Assembly (NCBI RefSeq): GCF_011761985.1 | Contig: NZ_JAASQT010000006.1 | Location: forward strand, 79,330 to 143,329 | Length of the DNA stretch: 64,000 nt | Reading direction: 5' to 3' | Origin: Brevundimonas terrae | GTDB taxonomy: Bacteria > Pseudomonadota > Alphaproteobacteria > Caulobacterales > Caulobacteraceae | Part shown: piece by piece, positions 1 to 8,611 of the stretch | Layout of the letters: every line of letters starts with the position of its first letter | Position numbering within the stretch: position 1 is the first letter of the stretch | Program-made: the position numbers and the translations under genes | The notes under the pieces: model-generated | Database searches by the model: none | What the model was told of the DNA's origin: nothing | The model's input: only the letters and a program-made list of their open reading frames with translations

Positions 1-403
1 CATCGGGCGTGATCTTCTCCGGCTTAAAACCAAACCGCGCATAGAAGCCCTGCGTATGCTGGCTGGTGTTCAAGATGATACGGCGTATCTCCGGCGTCGC
101 CTGCGCCGCCGCGATCCGCGCCTCGGTCAGCATCCGACCCAACCCGTGACCATGCAGGTCATTATCGACCATGCCCCAGCACAGGGCGACGCTGACCCCG
201 TCCGCCTCGACCGCATGGCCGCCGCAGCCGACAACCTGCCCCTCTCGCTCGATCACCTGATAGGGCCAGCGCAGCGCCTGATCCTGCAAAAAGCCGACAA
301 AGCTCTCGCGCTCGCTCACGTCGAAAAAGCGCGGCGTGTTGCTGTCGAACAGGGCCAGACAGCCAGCCATATCCTCTGGTCGGTAGGGTCTCGAACGGGT
401 CAT
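1..403 (-). CDS. GNAT family N-acetyltransferase (3' end cut off by window edge)
   Basis: Reading the minus strand from the ATG at 403 gives an uninterrupted frame that runs off the left edge, so only the N-terminal 134 residues are present. It begins MTRSRPYRPEDMAG, a typical GNAT first strand, and contains the acetyl-CoA pyrophosphate-loop motif GHGLGRML around residue 90, followed by a helix and the strand IILNTSQ and then GFYARFGF, the usual GNAT C-terminal motif. Such proteins transfer an acetyl group from acetyl-CoA to an amine; the substrate cannot be read from sequence. It is divergent from the alcohol dehydrogenase at 575. The family call is firm, the specific function unknown. Confidence 0.8.
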   Translation of the reverse strand, partial: MTRSRPYRPEDMAGCLALFDSNTPRFFDVSERESFVGFLQDQALRWPYQVIEREGQVVGCGGHAVEADGVSVALCWGMVDNDLHGHGLGRMLTEARIAAAQATPEIRRIILNTSQHTQGFYARFGFKPEKITPD

Positions 404-574
404 TTCTTCTCGTAACACGCCGCGCTTGCCCCACCAACGAAAGGCATGGGTCGGGCGCTCTCAGGGGACGCGATCGAGCGGTCGATTTTTACTTGGTTGA
501 ACGCGGGTCTTCGCGCCACAGTGGAGGAGACCTGTAATGCTGACCTTGCCAAGAAATTAGCCGGAGCTTGCTAC

Positions 575-1708
575 ATGCCCGTTACTGCCCGCGCCGCCAT
601 TCTGGAACAGACGGGCCATGCCACGCCCTATGCCGACAGCCAGCCGCTGAAAATCCGCGAGGTCACACTGGATGATCCCGGGGCGGGCGAGGTCCGTGTG
701 CGCATCAAGGCCGCGGGCCTGTGCCATTCGGACCTGTCGGTCATCAATGGCGACCGTCCCCGCCCCCTGCCCATGGCTCTGGGTCACGAGGCGGCGGGCA
801 TTGTCGAGGCGGTTGGTCCCGACATCGATGATCTGACGGTTGGCGACCATGTGGTGATGGTGTTCATGCCGTCCTGCGGACACTGTGGTCCCTGTGCCGA
901 GGGACGCCCCGCCCTGTGCGAGGCAGGCGCGGCGGCCAATCTCGAGGGGCGGCTCTTGTCGGGCCGACGCGCCTTTGTGTGCGAGGACGGACCACAACTG
1001 AACCACCATCTCGGCTGTTCGGCCTTTGCCACCCATGCCGTTGTCTCGCGCCGCTCACTGGTGAAGATCGACAAGGACTTGTCGTTCGAGCACGCCGCCC
1101 TGTTTGGCTGTGCGGTGCTGACAGGCGTCGGGGCCGTCGTGAACACGGCGCAGCTCAGGGCAGGTCAGTCCGCTGTGGTTATCGGCCTTGGCGGTGTGGG
1201 ACTAGCGGCCGTTCTGGGAGCATTGGCAGCGGGGGCCAGCCCTGTGGTGGCCGTTGATCTCAACCCTGACAAGCTGGCACTGGCGGCGACGCTTGGCGCA
1301 GTTCACACGGTCAATGCCGCCGATCCCGATGCCGTGGATCAGGTTCGCGCCCTGACACGCGGCGGGGCCGATTTTGCCTTCGAGATGGCCGGTTCGGCGC
1401 GCGCACTTGATGCCGCATGGAAGATGACGCGGCGTGGCGGCACCACGGTCACAGCTGGTCTGCCGCCACCCGATGCGGTCCTTGCGGTCAATATTGTCAG
1501 TCTGGTCGCCGAGGAACGCACGCTCAAAGGGGCCTATATCGGTACCTGTGTTCCCAGCCGTGATATTCCGCGCTTTATCGGCCTGTTCAAAGACGGACGC
1601 CTGCCCGTTGACCGGTTGATGTCAGGTACACTGACACTGGACCAGATCAACGGGGCGTTTGATGCACTGGCAGACGGCATGGCCGTGCGCCAGATTGTGC
1701 ATCTTTAA
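575..1708 (+). CDS. Zinc-dependent medium-chain alcohol dehydrogenase
   Basis: A 377-residue zinc alcohol dehydrogenase of the medium-chain family, expected to oxidise an alcohol to an aldehyde with NAD(P). Catalytic-zinc ligands are visible at Cys50 (GLCHSD) and in GHE at 70-72. The structural zinc site is complete, with Cys101, Cys104, Cys107 and Cys115. The nucleotide-binding turn is GLGGVG near residue 207. The frame is open further upstream (to 446), but the ATG at 575 is chosen because GGAG lies eight bases before it and the protein then begins just before the first conserved strand. The class-III-like architecture would also fit a formaldehyde or aryl-alcohol dehydrogenase; substrate is not inferable. 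It converges on the ribokinase gene, overlapping its end by four bases. Confidence 0.88.
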   Translation: MPVTARAAILEQTGHATPYADSQPLKIREVTLDDPGAGEVRVRIKAAGLCHSDLSVINGDRPRPLPMALGHEAAGIVEAVGPDIDDLTVGDHVVMVFMPSCGHCGPCAEGRPALCEAGAAANLEGRLLSGRRAFVCEDGPQLNHHLGCSAFATHAVVSRRSLVKIDKDLSFEHAALFGCAVLTGVGAVVNTAQLRAGQSAVVIGLGGVGLAAVLGALAAGASPVVAVDLNPDKLALAATLGAVHTVNAADPDAVDQVRALTRGGADFAFEMAGSARALDAAWKMTRRGGTTVTAGLPPPDAVLAVNIVSLVAEERTLKGAYIGTCVPSRDIPRFIGLFKDGRLPVDRLMSGTLTLDQINGAFDALADGMAVRQIVHL

Positions 1709-2550
1709 GCGTCCAGCAAGGCCTCGACCTCGTCACGGCTCGCCAGCGACGACTGCGCCCCTGCCCGCGTGCAGGCCACAGCACCCGCCGCACAGGCAAA
1801 CTCCAGTGCGTCCTGCGGCTCCATCCCTTCCAGTAGGGCCACAGTGATGGCCCCGACAAAGGCATCGCCCGCGCCAACCGCATCCACCGCGCTGATCTGT
1901 GGCGGGGTCGCCCACGCCATTTCGACACCGCGCAGATACATGGCCGCTCCGCGTGCGCCCTTGGTCACGACAACGCGCCCGCCGCCATGATGCAGCGCAT
2001 CGCCGTAAAACGCCGCCTCGGTCTCGTTGACCACGATCAGATCGGCGCGGCGCAGCATGGCATCTGATACCGGCGCCGCAGGGGCCAGATTCACGCAGAC
2101 AAACTCGGTCGCCCGTCCCACCGCCGCCTCGACGGTTTCGATGGGCAGCTCCAACTGCACGATCAGCGGCGTCTCGATCCGCGCCGGAAGCTGTTCGGGC
2201 ATGACATTGTGGTTGGCACCGGCGGCCACGGTGATCTGGTTCTCGCCATGGGCATCGACCGAGATAAGGGCCACACCGGTCGGGGCATCGGCATCGGTGA
2301 CCACCCCGCCCAGCTCTACGCCATAGGCTTCCAGCAGGGCCGTTGCAGGCAGGGCCATCTCGTCATCGCCCACGCGACCGATCATGCAGACATCGGCCCC
2401 CAGCTTGCGCGCCGCCAAGGCTTGGTTGGCACCCTTGCCACCCGGATGACGGGCCAGTGTCGCGCCCGTCACCGTCTCGCCCGCACGCGGCAGGCTGGCA
2501 CAGGTGGCCACATAGTCGAGATTGATCGAGCCTACGACCGTGATCCTCAT
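1705..2550 (-). CDS. rbsK: Ribokinase-like PfkB family sugar kinase
   Basis: A 281-residue PfkB-family kinase, closest in layout to ribokinase, which phosphorylates ribose to ribose 5-phosphate. The first PfkB signature PGGKGANQA is at residues 37-45, NETE at 175-178, and the catalytic signature GAGDAF at 227-231 with the general base Asp229. The start overlaps the stop of the upstream nucleoside hydrolase as ATGA at 2547-2550, so the two are translationally coupled. This pairing makes a salvage route: nucleoside is cleaved to base plus ribose and the ribose is phosphorylated. It is somewhat shorter than the usual ribokinase of about 305 residues, with the C-terminus ending right after the last helix. 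Another ribonucleoside or sugar kinase specificity is possible. Confidence 0.82.
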   Translation of the reverse strand: MRITVVGSINLDYVATCASLPRAGETVTGATLARHPGGKGANQALAARKLGADVCMIGRVGDDEMALPATALLEAYGVELGGVVTDADAPTGVALISVDAHGENQITVAAGANHNVMPEQLPARIETPLIVQLELPIETVEAAVGRATEFVCVNLAPAAPVSDAMLRRADLIVVNETEAAFYGDALHHGGGRVVVTKGARGAAMYLRGVEMAWATPPQISAVDAVGAGDAFVGAITVALLEGMEPQDALEFACAAGAVACTRAGAQSSLASRDEVEALLDA

Positions 2551-3491
2551 GCCTTTACTCCCGCGTTCGCAAGGGTTTCGCCGATCAGATCGAATATGCC
2601 CTCGGCATCGGCTTTCACAGCCCACAGGTGGCGGGCTTCCAATACATCGCCGCGCATCTCCACCGCCGTATGGCCACGTGTCAGATCGCTTTGCGCCTCG
2701 ATACGGATTTCGGCAGGGCGCAAGCGGAACAGTTCGGGGGCCATCACATAGGCCACCGTGCAGGGGTCATGCAGCGGTGCCGCATCCCAGCCGACAATGG
2801 TCCGCTCGACACGTTGCGAGAAACGCAACATCCCCGCGACCGCCTTCGACGACGCATTGCCTATGGCCTCGATGGTGCGGATACGTTCTTCGGTGGCGCG
2901 CACCTGATGGGTCGCGTCCAGCCCGATCATCACCACCGGCACAGGGCTTTGCATCACCTCGTGCGCGGCATCGGGGTCGGCCCAGATATTGAACTCGGCG
3001 CTGGCGGTAATATTGCCGCCCTCGCTGCGGGCACCGCCCATGGCCACGACCTGTTTCAGGCGCTCGGCCAATAGCGGCTCGCGACGCAGGGCCAGCGCCA
3101 GATTGGTCATCGGCCCCATCGCCACCAGATCCACCGTGCCGTTCGGGCGCGACATCACCAGACGGATAATGGCATCGACGGCGTGCTCATCTTCGGCACC
3201 CTTGGCGGGCACGAACGGGGCCATATCCCCCAGCCCTTCCTCGCCATGGAACTCGCCCGCTCCCGCCGGTTCGCGCACCAGCGGACGCGCCGCACCGGCA
3301 AAGACCGGCACATCCTCGCGTTCGGCGATCTGGCGCAGAATACAGGCATTACGCGCCGTTCGTTCGGCGGGGACATTGCCACCCACCGTGGTAATCGCCA
3401 GCAGGTCGATATTCGAGGCCGCAAAGGCCATCAATAGTCCGGTGGCGTCATCCACCCCCGGGTCGCAATCAATTATCAGGGTCGTTTTCAC
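2547..3491 (-). CDS. Inosine-uridine type nucleoside hydrolase
   Basis: A 314-residue member of the inosine/uridine-preferring nucleoside hydrolase family, which cleaves the N-glycosidic bond of ribonucleosides to free base and ribose. The defining calcium-binding aspartate cluster DCDPGVDDA is at residues 8-16, and the family's asparagine/glutamate-rich pocket loop FNIWADPDAA occurs near residue 167. There is no signal peptide, so it is cytoplasmic. It is the first gene of a two-gene operon with the ribokinase, linked by ATGA. Base preference (purine or pyrimidine) cannot be judged here. Confidence 0.9.
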   Translation of the reverse strand: MKTTLIIDCDPGVDDATGLLMAFAASNIDLLAITTVGGNVPAERTARNACILRQIAEREDVPVFAGAARPLVREPAGAGEFHGEEGLGDMAPFVPAKGAEDEHAVDAIIRLVMSRPNGTVDLVAMGPMTNLALALRREPLLAERLKQVVAMGGARSEGGNITASAEFNIWADPDAAHEVMQSPVPVVMIGLDATHQVRATEERIRTIEAIGNASSKAVAGMLRFSQRVERTIVGWDAAPLHDPCTVAYVMAPELFRLRPAEIRIEAQSDLTRGHTAVEMRGDVLEARHLWAVKADAEGIFDLIGETLANAGVKA

Positions 3492-3837
3492 ACCCCTTCA
3501 CTGGCCTCTGGTGCGACACAAGGCAAGCCATGTCGGGGCAGGTTTTTGGAGCCTCTGAACAGGTTTAAGTAAAAACACATATTTCAATGCATCCCCAAGG
3601 AACCTTAACAAAGAACGCCAGTTTACAAGATAGAACCCACCGGATTTTCCCCCACCCCCCAATCCGGTCGGTTCCTGGCGGCCCGGTCGACACGCCCCCC
3701 GACTGAGAAACCGGGCCGCCCCCTCCCCCTTTCTACATAACCGCGCGTGGCACGATTTTTTGTCGTCACAGACCCTTGCGCAGGCAAGGCGGGCGTCCAT
3801 ATGGTTTGCAACATCATCTGTTTCAGAAGCGCACGCC
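3492..3837. other. Intergenic region between divergent genes
   Basis: 346 bases between the divergent nucleoside hydrolase and DsbA-family genes. The part from about 3640 to 3735 is a C-rich tract on the plus strand. An open frame covers part of it (3498-3968 minus) but runs antisense into the DsbA gene and has no recognisable domain. It must carry promoters for both flanking genes; none is clear by eye. Confidence 0.5.
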
Positions 3838-4509
3838 ATGACCGACAAAGCCCCCCTGAAGATCGACTTTGTATCCGACGTTATGTGCCCGTGGTGCGTG
3901 ATCGGGCTGGGCGGTCTTAACCAGGCCTTGGACAAGCTGAAGGCCGAAGGGATTTCCGCCGACATCACCTGTCAGCCCTTCGAACTGAACCCGCAGATCG
4001 CCATTGAGGGCGAAAACCTCGGCGAGCATATCCAGCGCAAATACGGCTCGACGCCCGAACAGTCGGCCGCCAACCGCGCCATGATCCGCGAGCGGGCCGC
4101 AGAGGTCGGCTTTGACATGCAGATGTCCGAGCATTCGCGCATGTGGAACACGTTTGACGCCCACCGCCTGCTGCACTGGGCGCACGAAACCGCGCCCGAG
4201 CGCCAACTGGCGCTGAAAATGGCGCTGTTCACGGCCCACTTCACCCTTGGTCGCAACATTTCCGATGCCGGTATCCTGACCGAGGTTGCGCAAAGTGTCG
4301 GCTTTGACCGCGCCGAAGCCGCCGAGGTTCTGGCCTCCAGCCGTTATGTCACTGAGGTACGCGCCAGCGAACAGTTGTGGCAGTCGCGCGGCATCACCTC
4401 GGTTCCGGCAGTGGTCATCAACGACCAGTATCTGATCTCCGGAGGACAACCCGCTTCGGTGTTTGAAAATGCCCTGCGCCAGATCAGCGGCGAAACTGCA
4501 CAGGTTTGA
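3838..4509 (+). CDS. DsbA family oxidoreductase, FrnE-like
   Basis: A 223-residue thioredoxin-fold protein of the FrnE subgroup of the DsbA family. The redox motif CPWC lies at residues 17-20 right after the first strand (IDFVSDVM), followed by the helical insertion and the cis-proline region TSVPAVVIN near residue 184. No signal peptide is seen, so unlike classical DsbA it should act in the cytoplasm, as a disulfide oxidoreductase or isomerase. The frame extends upstream to 3760, but the ATG at 3838 gives the standard FrnE N-terminus. Its physiological substrate is unknown. Confidence 0.85.
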   Translation: MTDKAPLKIDFVSDVMCPWCVIGLGGLNQALDKLKAEGISADITCQPFELNPQIAIEGENLGEHIQRKYGSTPEQSAANRAMIRERAAEVGFDMQMSEHSRMWNTFDAHRLLHWAHETAPERQLALKMALFTAHFTLGRNISDAGILTEVAQSVGFDRAEAAEVLASSRYVTEVRASEQLWQSRGITSVPAVVINDQYLISGGQPASVFENALRQISGETAQV

Positions 4510-4549
4510 ACATCTGGTCGCATCGGGCGGGAGTGGTTAAAGACAGGGC

Positions 4550-5503
4550 ATGACCACTGCCCCCCTGCCCGATGCCACCCATGACAACTGGGTTGACCGA
4601 TACGCCCCGCAAAAGCTGAAGCCTTGGCTGAAGCTGGGACGGTTCGACCGCCCGATCGGTACATGGCTTTTGCTGCTGCCCGGTTGGCAGGGCATCATGC
4701 TGGCGCTTTTGGAAACCGGACGCGGCTTTGGCTGGTACGAAGCGTGGCTGGTGTTCGGCTTTGCGCTCGGCGCCGCCCTGATGCGCGGCGCGGGCTGTGC
4801 CGTAAACGACATCGTGGACCGCGACTTCGACGCACAGGTTGCCCGCACGGCCAGCCGCCCCATTCCGTCCGGCCAGATCAGCCCCAAACAGGCCGCCGCC
4901 TTTGTGATCGGCATCTGTCTGGTCAGCCTGTCCATCCTTCTGACCATGAACCTGATGGCGGTTCTGCTGGGCTTCCTCAGCCTGTTTTTGGTCGCGGCCT
5001 ATCCGTTTATGAAGCGCATCACATGGTGGCCGCAGGCGTGGCTGGGCCTGACCTTTAACTGGGGCGCTGTGCTGGGCTTTGCGGGGGCCAGTGTGGCCGC
5101 GCCGCTGGCCATGACCGGTTTTGTCAGCCCTGCAGCTCTGGTGCTTTATGCCGGAGGCCTGTTCTGGACGCTGGGCTATGACACCATCTATGCGCTTCAG
5201 GATATCGAGGACGATGTGATGGCAGGGGTGAAATCCTCGGCGCGCCGTCTGGGCTCCAAGGTGCGCGAGGGTGTCGCCGTTTTCTATGCGCTGGCCTTTG
5301 TGCTGGCCGGTATATCCGGTTGGCTGGCCAAGGCAGGGCCGCTGTTCTGGGTTTTCCTCGGTTTCTATGGTCTGCATTTTGTCTGGCAGATTGCGAAACT
5401 GCGGCCTGAAAATCCGGTGCTGGCCCTCAAACTCTTCAAATCCAATCGCGAGGCCGGATTGATCCTTCTGGCCGCTATAGCGTTAAGCCAGATCAGTTTC
5501 TGA
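4550..5503 (+). CDS. ubiA: 4-hydroxybenzoate polyprenyltransferase
   Basis: A 317-residue intramembrane prenyltransferase of the UbiA family that attaches the polyprenyl tail to 4-hydroxybenzoate in ubiquinone synthesis. Both aspartate-rich motifs that hold the Mg-diphosphate are present: NDIVDRDFD at 86-94 and DTIYALQDIEDD at 211-222. The intervening sequence SRPIPSGQIS is typical of UbiA rather than of protoheme or chlorophyll prenyltransferases. Eight or so hydrophobic segments follow a short hydrophilic N-terminus. The ubiquinone it makes is the substrate of the quinol oxidase encoded at 27-31 kb. Length matches the family. Confidence 0.94.
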   Translation: MTTAPLPDATHDNWVDRYAPQKLKPWLKLGRFDRPIGTWLLLLPGWQGIMLALLETGRGFGWYEAWLVFGFALGAALMRGAGCAVNDIVDRDFDAQVARTASRPIPSGQISPKQAAAFVIGICLVSLSILLTMNLMAVLLGFLSLFLVAAYPFMKRITWWPQAWLGLTFNWGAVLGFAGASVAAPLAMTGFVSPAALVLYAGGLFWTLGYDTIYALQDIEDDVMAGVKSSARRLGSKVREGVAVFYALAFVLAGISGWLAKAGPLFWVFLGFYGLHFVWQIAKLRPENPVLALKLFKSNREAGLILLAAIALSQISF

Positions 5504-5526
5504 TTTCATTTCGGGTGGATGACCAC

Positions 5527-6342
5527 ATGAAAATATCGCGCACTTTCCGTTATCTGCTGCTGGGCAGCGTCGTGGCCCTGAGTGTGGCCGCCTGCGATCG
5601 CGACAAGGGCAAGGATGCTGAAAAGCCCGCCGCGATTGCCGCCGTTGACGGACCGCTGAGCTATGAATCTACCACCCCCTACGCCAAGGTCAGCCTGACC
5701 CTGCCCGAAGCCATCAAGGGTTATCCGGACCTCTACAAACAGCTTTACGATACCGAAGTCGGCAAGCTGAAAGATTATTCCGAGGGCGCGCAATCGGACC
5801 GCAGCGAGTTCGGCAGCTCTGATCTGCCGCCCTATGAAAAGACCATCCTCTACAGCCAGCCTGTCGAGACGGGCCGTCTGTTCAGCATGCTGCGTTCGGA
5901 TTTTGACTATTCGGGCGGGGCGCACCCCAACACCGTCGCCACCGGCCTGTTGTGGGACCGCACCACGAACAAGCCACTGGCCGCCGCCGACCTGTTCGCC
6001 ACCGATGCCGACAAGGCCGCGCTGGATCGCATCCTTTGCGATGCTGTGAACGAAGCCAAGAAGGGCCGCCAAGGCTCGGTCAGCCTGACCAAGACCGGCA
6101 TGTGGACCTGTCCGGATGCATCCAAGGTCGCCATCCTGCTGGCCCCGTCCGATACGGCGGGCAAGGCGTCGGGCATCACCTTCCTGCTCAACGCCTATGA
6201 TGTCGGTCCCTATGTCGAGGGTGCCTATTATCTGACCATCCCATTCGAGGTTCTGGGTAAGGCCATCAACCCCACCTATGCCAGCGAGTTCGCAGGCACA
6301 GGGCCAAAGGGTGACGTCACCCAAACCCTGCGCCCGCAATAA
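5527..6342 (+). CDS. DUF3298/DUF4163-like lipoprotein
   Basis: A 271-residue predicted lipoprotein. The N-terminus is a lipoprotein signal peptide with a lipobox VAAC and the lipidated Cys at residue 23. The mature part holds the motif SYSGGAH-like sequence DYSGGAHPNT and NPTYASEF, which resemble the DUF3298/DUF4163 (RsiV-type) fold. The ATG at 5527 was preferred to an in-frame GTG at 5515 because GGTGG lies about eight bases before it. It probably sits in the periplasm anchored to a membrane; some relatives bind lysozyme or peptidoglycan, but no function can be assigned. It is monocistronic and converges on the next gene with six bases between them. Confidence 0.65.
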   Translation: MKISRTFRYLLLGSVVALSVAACDRDKGKDAEKPAAIAAVDGPLSYESTTPYAKVSLTLPEAIKGYPDLYKQLYDTEVGKLKDYSEGAQSDRSEFGSSDLPPYEKTILYSQPVETGRLFSMLRSDFDYSGGAHPNTVATGLLWDRTTNKPLAAADLFATDADKAALDRILCDAVNEAKKGRQGSVSLTKTGMWTCPDASKVAILLAPSDTAGKASGITFLLNAYDVGPYVEGAYYLTIPFEVLGKAINPTYASEFAGTGPKGDVTQTLRPQ

Positions 6343-6348
6343 GCGCGG

Positions 6349-7269
6349 CTAGTCGGTCGCCAAAAACGCATCGATCAGGGCGTTCAGGCGCTCGGGTTGG
6401 TCATACATAATGAAGTGGCGGCTGTTCTCGACGGCCGACATTTTCACGTCCGGCAAGGCGGCATATTCGCGCGTCCACAGCGCCGGAGCCATTGCCCCCT
6501 GTCCGCCCGAAGTGTCCACGGCATAGACCGCCCAGAACGGCACCTTGACCTTATCAAGATCAGGGCGGGCATCGGCCACCATCAGTTCGGCAATCGCCGT
6601 GGCGCGGGCTTGGGGGTCGGACTTCATCGAGTCCTCGATGATGGCAGGACGCTTGGCTTCGGTCAGCGTCATGCCCACCGCCGTCTGTGCCTGTTGGGCG
6701 CTGAACATTTCCGGCGATACGGCCAACAACATGGCCTTGGTCTGGGCGGCAATCGGAGCCAGAGTTTCCGGCGTCGCTTGCGGCCCCATCAACACGCCAA
6801 AGAAGGGCAGGCTGTCCACGCTCATGACCTTGGACAATAGGTCGGGGTGCTGCTGAGCCAGACGCAGGCCCGCAAAACCGCCCATGGAATGACCGATCAG
6901 GGCAGGCCGATCCAGCGTTCCGACATAGCGGGCTAGTTCGTCCAGAGCGGGTGCCAAGAAGGGGCCATCGGCGTGGCTCCACGGCTGACCTGCAAAACCC
7001 GAGAACTGCACCAGATGCACACGATGCGTCGTCGAAAGTCGCACGGCCGCCTCGCGCCACACCTCACGCGACGAGGTATAACCCGGCACGAAGATCACAT
7101 CCGGTCCCTGCCCTATCACCTCGACCGACAGACGGTCCGAGGCAAAGGGCGCATCCTGCATGGCAGGGCTTGCAAGGGCAGGAGTCACCAAACCCGCCGC
7201 CCCAACAGACAGGGCCAGTACAGCCATAAAACGCAACGCAAACTGTCGAATAGTATGAGCGGGCTTCAT
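6349..7269 (-). CDS. Secreted alpha/beta-fold hydrolase
   Basis: A 306-residue alpha/beta hydrolase with an N-terminal signal peptide (hydrophobic core at about 12-30, cleavage likely after ALA near 33). The nucleophile elbow GHSMGG places the catalytic serine at residue 128; the sequence NSRHFIMYDQP near the C-terminus supplies the catalytic histidine. The oxyanion region is VPGYTSS. It is therefore a periplasmic or secreted esterase- or lipase-like enzyme of unknown substrate. It lies next to, but is oriented away from, the XRE regulator pair region and has its own GGAGG ribosome site upstream of 7269. Confidence 0.82.
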   Translation of the reverse strand: MKPAHTIRQFALRFMAVLALSVGAAGLVTPALASPAMQDAPFASDRLSVEVIGQGPDVIFVPGYTSSREVWREAAVRLSTTHRVHLVQFSGFAGQPWSHADGPFLAPALDELARYVGTLDRPALIGHSMGGFAGLRLAQQHPDLLSKVMSVDSLPFFGVLMGPQATPETLAPIAAQTKAMLLAVSPEMFSAQQAQTAVGMTLTEAKRPAIIEDSMKSDPQARATAIAELMVADARPDLDKVKVPFWAVYAVDTSGGQGAMAPALWTREYAALPDVKMSAVENSRHFIMYDQPERLNALIDAFLATD

Positions 7270-7300
7270 GGCCGCCTCCTTGCGATCAAAGGGTCATTAC

Positions 7301-7498
7301 TCAGCTATGCGGATTGTCGAAGACCTCTTCGACGGGCCGCGCGAACAGGGCGGCAATGCGGTAGGCCAGATCCAGCGACGGATCGTGTTTGTCGCTCTCG
7401 ATAGCGATCACGGCCTGGCGCGATACGCCCAGTTGCTGGCCCAGTTGTTCCTGCGTCCAGCCACGCTCCGTCCGCAGCAGTTTCAGCCGGTTCTTCAT
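7301..7498 (-). CDS. Small XRE-family transcriptional regulator
   Basis: A 65-residue protein consisting of a single helix-turn-helix domain: LRTERGWTQEQLGQQLGVSR is the first three helices and DPSLDLAYRIAALF the last. The start at 7498 overlaps the stop of the upstream membrane protein gene as ATGA (7495-7498), so both are made together. This compact XRE type, cotranscribed with a small membrane protein, is widespread; the regulator often represses its own promoter. A candidate operator is the dyad at 7935-7952. The signal it senses is unknown. Confidence 0.85.
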   Translation of the reverse strand: MKNRLKLLRTERGWTQEQLGQQLGVSRQAVIAIESDKHDPSLDLAYRIAALFARPVEEVFDNPHS

Positions 7499-7890
7499 TT
7501 GCTGTCCCTGATAAACAGGCTGGAAACACCCAGCAGGAACCACATCAGGCAGTATCCCCACCACGCGGCCAGATGTGGAACACCGGCAAAGGTTTCGAGG
7601 AATCCCCAAACCGTCATGATGCCGAAGGTCGCCAGACAGGCCACGATCAGGCGCTTGGCCAGCAGCGCCCGCACGAACTCGTCGGCATCACGCAGATAGC
7701 GCAACGTCACCCAGAGCTGGCCTATGATTGCCACCCCCGGCAAGGCCGCGAGCAGATACAGCAGCGGCCCCGAAACCATTTGGCGATCGGTGAGAAAGAC
7801 AGCCGCCATCAGCGTCACCACATAACCGGCCATGGCGATGAAGGTGCCGCGACGATAGCGGGCATCGGGTAAAATCTCGGTCGCACTCAT
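7495..7890 (-). CDS. Small integral membrane protein paired with XRE regulator
   Basis: A 131-residue protein with four predicted transmembrane segments (about 14-34, 42-62, 80-100 and 108-126) and a charged loop with RYLRDADEFVRALLAKR, a pattern shared by small membrane proteins encoded directly upstream of XRE regulators. The start at 7890 is preceded by a full AGGAGG. It forms an operon with the regulator through a four-base overlap. No catalytic residues are evident; function unknown, perhaps sensing or immunity-like. Confidence 0.7.
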   Translation of the reverse strand: MSATEILPDARYRRGTFIAMAGYVVTLMAAVFLTDRQMVSGPLLYLLAALPGVAIIGQLWVTLRYLRDADEFVRALLAKRLIVACLATFGIMTVWGFLETFAGVPHLAAWWGYCLMWFLLGVSSLFIRDSK

Positions 7891-7934
7891 GGCTGTTCCT
7901 CCTGTAATGTAAGGCAAACCTGACATCCGCGATG

Positions 7935-7952
7935 TGTAATGTCAACCTTACA
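7935..7952 (-). promoter_or_regulatory. Candidate operator dyad overlapping a -35 box
   Basis: The minus strand reads TGTAAGGTTGACATTACA, an inverted repeat TGTAA-N8-TTACA whose centre contains a perfect TTGACA -35 hexamer directed toward the membrane protein/XRE operon. A further GTAATGT/ACATTAC-like half site lies near 7906-7912 and ATGTAATAT near 7968-7976. This arrangement fits autorepression by the XRE protein. The matching -10 is weak, so the promoter assignment is tentative. Confidence 0.45.
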
Positions 7953-8029
7953 AAATGTCAGGATCATATTACATATTTAAGCCTTTGATCCGGCTTGCCA
8001 TTACGGCAATCCATGGCAAGGTGACGCTT

Positions 8030-8611
8030 ATGAAATCCCGTCGCCTGTCCTGTATGTCTCTGGTTTTTGCTGCCTGTCTTGCCGCCCCCGCGCCCCTGTG
8101 GGCCGCGACGGCCGCATCCTATGTTTCCGACATTGCCGGATCGCGCGACTTCAGGGATTTACCGCGTTTCCAAAATGCCCACATCCGTGCCTATCAGGCG
8201 CGCGACAATGCCGAGATCGTCGTCCCCGTTGCCGCCATCAATACGCGCACGGACGAAGGCCAAAACATCATACAGTTGCAGGGGGCCATCACCCACACCG
8301 ACTATGTGATCCGCCCTCTGGCCCCCGCCGCCGATGTGGACCGCCATTACGAAAACGTCCTGCGCGATGCGGGCTATGAAACCGTGTTTCGCTGTGCCGG
8401 CATTACTGCCTGCGGTACGCGCATGGGCTCGCTGATATTGAACGACGGAAATGTCGCCCCCGCCGGTTTTGCCGATGGCGTTTTCAATGACCAGATGCGT
8501 GTGCGCGTGGCCAAAAAAGGGGCCACATGGGTGCTGCTGCATGTGATACAGGGGCCGGATCGCGCCTTGGTCTATCAGGCTGTCATCGAGGGCGCACGAG
8601 AGTTGGAATAA
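8030..8611 (+). CDS. Periplasmic protein resembling DUF4892
   Basis: A 193-residue protein with a clear signal peptide (residues 1-25, cleavage after LWA). The mature sequence has the DUF4892-like pattern: a start DIAGSRDFRDLPRFQNAHI, a middle strand block ending THTDYVIRP, and a paired-cysteine segment FRCAGITACG near residue 125-134 that could form a disulfide. The frame is open to 7955, but the ATG at 8030 gives the signal peptide. Its stop is directly followed by the GTG of the methyltransferase gene, implying cotranscription. Role unknown. Confidence 0.6.
   Translation: MKSRRLSCMSLVFAACLAAPAPLWAATAASYVSDIAGSRDFRDLPRFQNAHIRAYQARDNAEIVVPVAAINTRTDEGQNIIQLQGAITHTDYVIRPLAPAADVDRHYENVLRDAGYETVFRCAGITACGTRMGSLILNDGNVAPAGFADGVFNDQMRVRVAKKGATWVLLHVIQGPDRALVYQAVIEGARELE

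Noticed and set aside
3498..3968. 156-codon minus-strand frame covering the gap after the nucleoside hydrolase
   Set aside because: Runs into the DsbA gene antisense, no ribosome site or domain; treated as non-coding.
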